A stretch of 22,915 nt of DNA from Mnemiopsis leidyi (Eukaryota > Ctenophora > Tentaculata > Lobata > Bolinopsidae), in the NCBI GenBank assembly GCA_000226015.1, contig JH156100.1, forward strand, positions 15,849-38,763. The letters run 5' to 3'. Position numbers and translations under genes: made by a program. The stretch's first letter is position 1, and every line of letters begins with the position of its first letter. Below the pieces are notes generated by a model. The model was not told the DNA's origin. It did no database searches and saw nothing but the letters and a program-made list of their open reading frames with translations. Below, piece by piece: positions 1-10,200 of this stretch.

Positions 1-81
1 GGTAGCTAGATAGCTAAGTAGAGGTAGCTAGATAGCTAAGTAGAGGTAGCTAGATAGCTAAGTAGAGGTAGCTAGATAGCT
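1..81. repeat. 22-bp tandem repeat, about 3.7 copies
   Basis: Units starting at 1, 23, 45 and 67 share GGTAGCTAGATAGCTAAGTA with no visible changes. It is cut by the window edge, so the array may be longer. Confidence 0.9.
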
Positions 82-1193
82 GTCAGATGATAATTCTCAG
101 GAGAGTTACATGTTAGACTGAGTGTTTATAGTGAAGTGTTGCTACTCAACACGTATATTCACCTGCTTCCTTATTGTATGTTTTGTGCGATAGCGACACG
201 ATTGGGTTAACTATAGCCATGGCTCAATTATTGGAAACGAGTTGTTTCGAGCTAATATAAATCCAAGTTATAAAATATGTGTGCTATATAGACTAAATTG
301 AGTTAAGTGGTGGGGAAAATGTTGCATTACCAGAATACAATCAGCCGAATATTTTACTATGTAGTTCTTGCGACTGATATATTATACTCAAACGTGATAA
401 ATTCCTGCTTGTACTTGATTGATTTTGGAAAAAATGTGAATGATGGGCGCGATACAGCTGTATTTTTCTCTAATTAAAACTTGCCTTTCAGTTTTCAGTG
501 TATTGCCTTTTTAAGTATAATGAGAATCTGACTCTGACAAATACTGCATTTGGATTGAATAAGCGGCTGAGTCGAAACTTTCATTGAGCCGTCACAAAAT
601 TTTTATTTCAAATTTTTTATAATGTAAAATTTTCTGTGCAGATAAGAAAATTTAATGTTAAGAAATGTAAGGTTAAAAACAAAATTTTTGAGGTTTAGAA
701 TAGGGTACTACAAGAAAGAATCTAACTCAATCAATATGAGATCATAAGGTTCACTGATAAAAATAATGCTCACTCAAAATAATAGACCCTTAACTTTTGA
801 AGATAAAATCATGGATTTGAGAAAACATTTTTATTCTGAGGTTACAAAAACTTAGCTTCCAATCAAAGACTTATGTTTTATCTTGAGACAATGTCTCAAT
901 ATACAAGCTCAGATTGTTGACAACAAGCACTAAGTACTGTTGAATCAAGAAAGGCGGTAAAACTAAGAGTTTGGTTTCCTAAGGGTTTCCTCTTGAGACC
1001 GCTGTTTATTTCTAATGAGGTAATAAAACGCTACTGAAGTTTTACGTTATCCAGACACAAATTCTGGCGTATCGTTGCAGTGTCAGTTGTTTTAATCCTG
1101 TTTTATATCATTTAATGCACTGTTATATTTCCAAATTTGTTTCATGATGTTTAACCTATTGTATCGTCCATCCTAATAACTCATCGTTTTCAG
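1..1193. other. Upstream region or intron of prickle
   Basis: About 1.2 kb of AT-rich sequence with no convincing exon. Exon 1 starts mid-codon, so most or all of this should be intron. I looked for a donor leaving two bases in a frame giving a Cys-rich end and found none. Only the short tandem repeat at the left edge stands out. Confidence 0.5.
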
Positions 1194-1266
1194 GAAGATA
1201 TGTATCAACTGTAAATGTCCTGTCTCTGATCACCAAGCTCCGACAACCCAGCAGCCCCTTGACCAG
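1194..1266 (+). CDS. prickle: prickle exon 1 of those visible: Cys-rich N-terminal segment
   Basis: The acceptor is TTTTCAG and the donor is CAG|GTACGT. The first base completes a codon from an unseen upstream exon. The 24 following codons contain KICINCKCPVSDH, the C-x2-C-x-C type motif found just before the PET domain of Prickle and Testin proteins. No exon with a matching donor is visible in 1-1193. Confidence 0.8.
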
Positions 1267-4200
1267 GTACGTTTTTGTACCTAATCATGAAAAGTTTTTT
1301 GTAGGTTTATGTTTTGTACCTACAATTGGACAAAATTAGACACATTTAAGTTCCTGGGGCTGTAGAATTCGAACAAATTTTAAGTTAAAACATCATAAAT
1401 CCATGTCATCACACCATTAATATTCTTACATTAAGATTCTTGCAATACAATCGTGGTTCGTAATTTGAGATCGAGTTTTCTCGAATTGATTTACATTCAC
1501 TTACACCTGTGCTGATGGATCAAGTCTGATAAGGAATTAAATCAAAAATTTTCATAATCTTATGATTCATATATGTAAGTTGGTTTATCTTCAATCGTTG
1601 GAACGCATCTTTAATGATCTAGAAGGTTCAATTTTATTTGCGATATTATGAGAATCATGCTATGCTCGTCGAATGAAAATTTAAATTCTCAAAACATATG
1701 TGATACCTAACATTGTAATAAAGAGTTTTAAACATGCCGTAATCAGGCTCTCTGTGAAATCTAAGTTGCAAATATTCTGTTGTTAATGTAGAAATTGTAA
1801 ATATCATCACACGCGAACTTAGTTTAATGACATGCGAACTTAGTATATTATTATGACATGCGAGTAGGTTAAGGACATGCGAGTAATATTATGACATGCG
1901 AGTAATACTAGGACATGCGAGTAATATTATAACATGCGAGTAATATTAAGACATGCGAGTAATTTGAAGTCATGCGAGTAATATCATGACATCCGAGTAA
2001 TATTATAACATGCGAGTAATATTATGACATGTAAGTAATATTATGACATGCGAGTAATATTATGACATGCGGGTAATATTATGACATGCGAGTAACATTA
2101 TGACATGCGGGTTATATTATGACATGCGAGTAATATTATGACATGCGGGTAATATTATGACATGCGGGTAATATTATGACATGCGAGAGTAATATTATAA
2201 CATGCGAGTAATATTATGACATGCAGGTAATATTATGACATGCGAGTAATATTATTCCATGCGAGTAAACTTCACCTCTCCAGGTAAAACGAGGAAAGCA
2301 GCTAGAGGACAACATCCGAGCCCAGTTCGAATGTGGGAAATATAGCTGGATCCCCGTGGGATTATCTTCGACATTGGTAAGTTGAGGAATTTAAAATAAG
2401 TGTGACACATACTTTACATAGTTTTAAATTTTCTGTTGACCAGATCTAGGTATCTGATGTACACTCAGAAAATCCTTATTTAGAATTTTGCATTAGAGCT
2501 CTTCTGGCCAGTCCATGAAAGTCGCGCAATAGAGAAATATCATGAATATTTCCCATTCTAATTTCTAACACAGTGCTCTTTCTCTAAAATATGGTAAAAA
2601 ACATTGCATAATCATTGCATGCTTATATGAATAAAATTCAACTTATTTTGTAATATAGTGAATTGTGGTTTTCCACTTATCATAATATTTAAAGTCTGTG
2701 AGTTCGGGGAAATTACAACCACAAAAATTGAGGATTTGTCACCTATTCCCGTAAATTTTACCAACACAGCCCAATGATCCATCGTGAACAGGATGCCCAA
2801 GATTCTCTAAGGCGCTGTAGCAGTAAAGAAGTAAATACTCTTTATTATTATTTCAGCGGATTGTAAACTTCGTTCGTGTTCATTATACATGGTAGATCAC
2901 GCCTTATGCACCGTAGATCACGCATTATTCATCGTAGATCACGCAAATTGTACATTGTAATTTGTATGTATAGCGATCATGTACATTGTACAATGTACAG
3001 TGTACGCTAAAGCACCAGTCCTTTCATTACAAAAACACATGTTCTTATCCATACAAATTGTGTGATGTTTGTTATTGCAATGTAACTGAATATATTGTTC
3101 TCCTTATCCGCAATAACAAGACCGCTGGTACTACGTAAACAAAGTGAGCGGTTTCGTAAAAACCATTAGTTCTCAAGACAGCGTCAATACGGGAGTAATA
3201 TAACAGCAACTCTTGTACGTGACTTATGCTTAATGCTTATGTTGGTTCCTCTCACATTCCAGAACTACAGTACATATATTCTCCGACCCTCTAACTTAAT
3301 ACTTATAAAGCTTGTTGAATTTCTCCAAAACTTTGGCTTATCATATGATCTCTCATGAAAGATTATCATATGAAATGCGCAATGAATTGTTACATTAAAC
3401 CTACTGCAGCCGTAACAATGCCTTAATCTCTATTCCTGAATACCTTGTCTGATAATGCAATAGAAGGTAAGTCTCCTTAGTTAGTGCTACAGTTATCTGA
3501 TTATCACTCCCTCTTAGTTAGCGCTACAGTTATCTGATTATCACTCCCTCTTAGTTAGCGCTACAGTTATCTGATTATCACTCCCTCTTAGTTAGTGCTA
3601 CAGTTATCTGATTATCACTCCCTCTTAGTTAGTGCTACAGTTATCTGATTATCACTCCCTCTTAGTTAGTGCTACAGTTATCTGATAATCACTCCCTCTT
3701 AGTTAGTGCTACAGTTATCTGATTATCACTCCCTCTTAGTTAGTGCTACAGTTATCTGATTATCACTCGCTTTTACACTCCAGTCTGCATGTCAATTAAC
3801 CACTTATATCACTTCTACCGATCTACAAGCTGTCTCGAGCCATTGGCCACCTTGTTCACCGATCACATATAATGTAAGTTGGAAGAATATATTTCTCTGC
3901 AAGTATACATGTCAGGCCTAATGAAAATATCGTGCATGTTGAAGCGTGTACGACGAGTGAGAGAGAGAGAGAAAAAGTAAGAGTTTGCTCGAAGAGTCCT
4001 GGACCTGTAGTTACCGTGACAGAAAGAAATAGAAACAATAGAGGTCCTGGGAGGACTCTAGTTTTACAATATTGTTGTGGCGTGACATGGTGACAAGCAG
4101 TGTGTGTGGCCGAATTGGGCGAGACGTTCACTTTCTCACTTCTTTCTTTCCTATACGATTTTACGTTGTGTCCTCTTCTTGGAAGTGTCATATATTACGT

Positions 4201-7200
4201 CATATATTTCGTCATTTTGTGTTGGGTGTTAGTTATAGTTGTGAGGTAATGATCGTGTATTTGGACAAGACAGCTCTCTGGAAACTGGTGAGATAACATT
4301 TTTCCTGTCTGGTGCCACAAGAAAACATTTTCCTGTCTCTAATTTTGAAATTGAGTCTGTATCACATTAAATTATAGCAGTATACCAAGTTAGCGTGTTA
4401 CGGATCTGTATTTTGGCTAATCTCCATCGCAATTACAGTGATGAGCTTACGTTAACAACTGATTAACTAGTAATTAACCCATTGCTATGGTTACGCTTCA
4501 CGCAGACACGAGTAATATAAAGTTGACGCATGATATCCGTGAGTAAAAACACGTCTTTGTTCCGACCAACAAGTTTTACACACGGTGAACGTTATATGTA
4601 GGTGACGGTGTTTTGTACCCTGTACTTCCTACACTTCCCGGATGTTGCACTCACCTTGTTTGGGTAGTTCCATGACCATATTTGGTCATGTACCAACCCA
4701 CCTTGGTTTTGTAAATCTCCATATTTGGTCATGTTGAGCATGTGGGTAATGTGGACACGTTCCGTGCTTCATGTGTGTGTCTGGATGTAATTAGGGTACC
4801 CTGGTAGCCGCATAACATAATAGCCCGTATCGCTGGTTGTAAAGATCGACTTGGTTACATCAGGTTACAGCCCCTGTCTCATGTTTCAACAGAGGAAATG
4901 AACGGTAATCATTCCCGTGTCCCGGTTATTCATTCAGGATGACGTAACGTTCTGGGAATCAAAAGTAGATCTGAATCTACAAGTCATTCACGTCACGGGC
5001 GTAACAACTCTTATTTACTCACCTGAACTGGTTTATTTAATCTCTGTTTAGGTAACTCCTCGTGGAATGTAAATTAGGGTAAAACTGTGTCGTGGTGGGT
5101 AATTTCCAGGCAGGATTGTTCTTAATTCCTAACACAGTTATCGGAATTAACATGCTCTCGCATGTAATCCTTGTTGGTTACAGAGTTACTTGAGTTATTA
5201 AGTTATCTGATGCGGTAAATGTAAGTTGTAACTGTATTTGATGTTACGTAAATTCCTCATGTTTGCGTTTCATTGCTCAACAGCTGTTTAAAAGATCAAA
5301 TTCAAGATTTCCTAAGCATCAGAATGATCTTGAACTCGCCGCTAAAACTATAGAAATAGGACACTGACATTGAACTCGTCCTGATGTTACTTTAATTTTA
5401 ACACACACTGCATCAAAGTTGCATTAAGACATTAACCAGTTTCTGTATCACTAGACACATTATTTCAAACGAAATGGCTTCAAACTAGTTTCAAGGCGTG
5501 ACTTTTCGCTGAGAAAAATTTCCATCGAATTAAAAAAACCTTCCAGCATAATTTTTTTTCGTTCAGAGCCCAAAATTAAATTTTAACATTAAAGTAACCA
5601 ACCTCGAAGTTCGTCTTTGTCGTTGATTAAACAGTGAGGCAAATGAAATCGCAAGTAAGATATAAAGATATAGGCCCTGTCTATTAGAGCTTGACCCACA
5701 TGCTTGAGAAAATCAGGCTGGTTTGTTTATCCTGCCATTCATTTTCTTGCTGCGAAGGATGAATAATTTGCTAGGCAGCATAATTCTTTCATATTTAGAG
5801 TCGAACACGGCACTTGACACTTTCGACAAGCATGGATTAGCGACGCGGAAATACTTTTCGGCGACCGCGAAAAAGTATTTCATAAAGTTTTGTGGCGCGC
5901 GTGCGCTGTTTTTGACGCGCGTTTTCCCAAATTTTACCGCGCACATGTGCCGCCCCACATTACGTCATTCGTCTTTTGAAGTTTCAAGCACTGCAACTCA
6001 TGCAATCTGTACCGTAGTTTCATCATGAAGTTAGTCATAAATCTTTTGAATATTTCTTACTTTCCTAATGGAGGATAATCGCATATGAAACATCAGACAT
6101 ATTCGCGTAGCTGCCATTCTTAAATTAACTGTAAGAATTTTGGTCCGGTATTCGACACCTCCTTTCAAGACTACGACTGTTACTAGATTAAGAATATCTC
6201 ATTGGCTCTAAAGCATATTGTAACAAATATACTGGTTGAGATTAGCAAGGGGTTTACGCACATTGTGAATGACAACCAAACATCACCCCCGCGACAGTTG
6301 AGAATATACGACTGTAGTAGTCAGAAGTAATAATGTAAACTACACACTTTCCCACGACAATTAAGAAAGTACGACTGTAGTAGTTAGAAGTAATAACGTA
6401 AACTACACACTTCCTCACGACAATTAAATATGTACGACTGTAGTAGTTAGAAGTAATAACGTAAACTACACACTTCCCCACGACAGTTCAGAATATACGA
6501 CTGTAGTAGTCAGAAGTAACAACTACACACTTCCCAGGTGGAAGAGTACATGAAACAGTTACCACCTGAACAGCGCCCTTTAGTCGGCAGTGTGGGTGAA
6601 CAATACAGACGGAAACTCCTCATGACACAGCTACCTGCACACGACCATACTCCTAAGTATGCGGGAAATTCTAAAATCTCTGTTATTTTCTTGGCAACAC
6701 TACTCCGAAGCACTTTATTTTCCATTTTTAGTTTCGTTTATAATTTCCTGTAACAGTTCTAATTCCGATGTCGATCAGTAAGACTGATGTTTCAGTGAGG
6801 GGTTGTGTAGAGCACAAGCAGAAGAGCTAGCCGAGTTCAGCCGGCTGAGGTACGAGATGAGTCACGGAGTTGGGACGGTCAGACCAGTTACCAGTCAGGA
6901 AGCTGACATGTTCGACTGTAGAACCGTGAGTTGTATAAACATTACTTTCACTGTCAAATTCGAATGTTTCAACACACGAAATATTTCCCATACTTACCAA
7001 AAAACGGTGAACTTCCCACTCTCACCCCTTCCTCCCTGCAGTGCCAGTCACCGCTAGTAGCGGATCAGCTGGGAGTGGTTACAGAGCGTGCCGGACCTGC
7101 CTGTATCTGGTGTGTGGGGTGTTTCAAGTGTGACGTCTGTCAGGACCCCCTGGTCGATCTCCACTACTTCTACAAGGACGGGGAACTGTTTTGTGGTCGC

Positions 7201-10200
7201 CACCATGCCGAACTCCTCAAACCTCGCTGTTTCGCTTGTGACGAGGTAGGTTTTGTGGCTGGAGCTGGGCTTAGTGATGTGTCTGATAGGGTTTTGTCAT
7301 TGGAAGTAAAATTTGTGCAATAGAAAGAATCCGTCCTGTATATTGTGTCAGATTTAACAGATTTATATTGCAGCACCAAATAAACTTACCTATCCCCATT
7401 TCAGCTGATTCTGGCGAAAGAGTACACGTTAGCTGAAGACAGGAATTGGCACATGGACCATTTCTGTTGCTGGGAATGCGACTCTCCTCTCGGAGGGCAG
7501 CGCTATGTGACTCGGGACGACCACCCTTTCTGTATCTTGTGTTACGAGGAACTATTTGCTCGTAAGTATAATTATAGGGGTAATAACTTAACAATTTGAA
7601 TAATTAGGACGGCATTTTCGTTGAATATTTACAGATACTGAGTGCAGATACTGAGCACGCACTAAATTAGCGGCAGACGAATATCCCGCCCAATGAATAA
7701 TCACGTACCGGCACGCGAGCCCTGTGGTGATCTGTCTAATTACTTAACCTTAACAATTGGTAGGAGTGTGCCCTGTAGAACACACACATATGCAGTATAA
7801 CTTCCATGTGGTCCCATCTAGTCTTCACATCACGCTCTAAGATTGCAGAGGGTGATGTATAATTGGATGGACCTTGCTAAGTGTATTAGAGGGAGAGAGA
7901 GCTGGGGGCTAGCACCTAATCACCTGCAGTACATCATTACTCTGGGGGGGGGGAGGGGCTGTGTACTTCACACCATGTAATTGGACCGGTTTTTTGTGGA
8001 CACTCGGTAGTTACACGCTCTCTCTCTCTCTATGTAGTTTCTGTGATGGTTGACTCTGATAGCTACTCTCCTTCTGGTTACTTGTAACCTGCTGTAATCG
8101 CTACAGCGGTCCGTTCTGCAATAGGTTAGACCGCTTCGTCCGCCAATCAGTTAGTTAGTTCTAGAGAACAATTATCGATCGAACGTTGCTAGCTATTGGC
8201 TATTCTCCTAATTAACCGCGCATTATTCAACCTGCAGTATATGCCTGACAGCGGACTGTAGCCTCCCTAGTGTAAGCCATGTTTTACCGCCCAACTTGGC
8301 TCTCACTTTACTGTCAGTTAATTGCCTGTAAACTTCGTGGGATCTCTAATCGTTGGTTCCGGCTGTTAGGTTTTGTGGTGGGAGATGTCCTCATGCTGCC
8401 TAGTCTTTGTGTTAGCGTACCTGTATACATACATACTGTGTTAGCGTACCTGTATACATACATACTGTATTAGCGTACCTGTATACATACATACTGTATT
8501 AGCGTACCTGTATACATACATACTGTATTAGCGTACCTGTGTGTACACTCACCGTGTGTTAGCGTACCTGTAAATATACACATAGTATGTGTACGTTTTG
8601 AACCCTCAGGGTGGGTTGCCGGGTGCCAGATTACTCGTTGTCACATTCAAATGGTGTGTCAAACCGACAGATTACCGTGATTATGCTACTTTCGCTGATC
8701 GTTAAATAAGATACCTCGCTTTACATAATTGATGCTTATGACCTTGAAATTACATATTTTCGCCATCAGTCGCCAAGATTCCTTAGTTTATTTCCAATAT
8801 TCAAAATTTCGAGTGCGCGATTTTGTAAGGCAGTCAAACTCGTCTGTGTATAAACTCAAATAGAAAGAGTAAAATAAAACGATCATTTTTACTTAACGTT
8901 GGTCTGTTTGTTTGTCGCTGCTCGACTCCTGCCGTGTGTGAGTCTATCCGCTGTAGCAGATAAACATTTTGAGCATCTGGATCATGGCTTTAATCTGCTT
9001 GATGAAAGCATCATTGGAATCGCCAAATTCCTCCTCGAAGTTGAATGACTGTGGGCAGATCATTTGTTTCACCCAGTTGAGGATAGTTTTGATGAATTCC
9101 GGGTCAATGTCAATAGCTCGTTCCTTGACCTCCAGAGCGAAGGATAGGGTGAAGAGAATGGCAGCGATGAAAACTGTTCTAATCATATTGAAAGAAGACG
9201 AAAATTGTTGAAGAATGATTAAAGTGATTCCGTCTTGATTTTGTACGCTGTTTTTGTCCTCTATTGCACAACTATAAACTCGATAGTTTTTGCACCTCGG
9301 TCAAAATCGTTAAATGAAAGTGTGAGGAATAATAGAAGCTAAAAGAAATTCGTTATTTTGCGATCTTTTCATTGCACCATTTCATCAAAATTAACACGTT
9401 GTTTAAATGCTATTGAAATATTGTGTTTCTCCTACCTTAAGTTTTTTTCTACGTAACATCTGATACCGAATTCTCAGCACCGTGTAAGAAATGTTCCCTG
9501 CCGATTGGATTGGACAGCGCCCACATGGTTCACAGGGAGTTTCACTGGCACGCCACTGAGTCCTGCTTCTACTGCGAAAACTGTCAGGTGAATTTCGGGT
9601 TAAAATTTTCTCATAGGAAGTGACCTTGCTTGTTGTGTTACAATTTTCAGACAAAACAGCTTGGTTTTAGGATCATTTTAAATTTTGAACTTTTAGTCAT
9701 TCAGTTTTTAACAATTTGTTCCTCTTTTGGTCAATCAATGAAAATTGAAGCGACTAATACGCGAATGTTTAAGCTGCTGAAAAATTTTCTGATCTTTACA
9801 AAAACAGGTAGATGGTTAATATTAAACTGAAATCTAATACTGAACTAACGAGTAATTTCCACTCAACTCCTAAACCTGTTAAACTCCCGCAGGTTTCATT
9901 GATATCCTCACCCTTCCTCTTCAAGTTTGAGGAGATATTCTGTTCGTCTACTTGTGCCCAGCAGTACGCAGTTCACCAGCTGAGCGAGGACACCCCACCC
10001 AAACATCCCCAAATAGAGGTCGTAGAAGACAACCCTGTCGATAGGTACATATTCAAACTTAAAACACAATGTCTTATTAGGAGAAGTTTTAATAGTAGTA
10101 GTTTTAATATAACGTTATCCAGATTCGAGCTAGCTCCCCCTATGTGAAAATGAATGAATCCCCTTCTTTTCTACGATTAAACGCAATTTAATTTTAAAAC

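Larger units (their letters stand above)
2377..6537. other. Large prickle intron (about 4.2 kb)
   Basis: It lies between PET exons 2 and 3. It holds two minisatellites (37-bp and 63-bp units), three copies of a GTAGATCACGC motif (about 2892-2944), a 20-bp palindrome, two hairpins and a CpG-rich block near 5.85-5.96 kb. Small ORFs here (for example 3856-4191 and 5713-6028) show no recognisable protein. Confidence 0.7.
7562..9477. other. Prickle intron hosting the nested gene
   Basis: About 1.9 kb between the LIM2 and LIM3 exons. It contains a poly-G tract near 7943-7956, a CT microsatellite near 8017-8030, the 29-bp array and the antisense small secreted protein gene. Confidence 0.7.

Noticed and set aside
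1810..3768. CRISPR-like direct repeats
   Set aside because: The 19-bp and 37-bp repeats have no unique spacers between units. They are head-to-tail minisatellites in animal introns.
3856..4296. Overlapping ORFs of 111 and 74 codons on opposite strands
   Set aside because: No domain, no signal peptide, low-complexity Ser/Leu runs from a GA-microsatellite, and no supporting splice or polyadenylation context.
5713..6028. Overlapping ORFs of 81 and 101 codons on opposite strands
   Set aside because: Neither looks like a known protein. The region reads as a CpG-rich repeat or element remnant.
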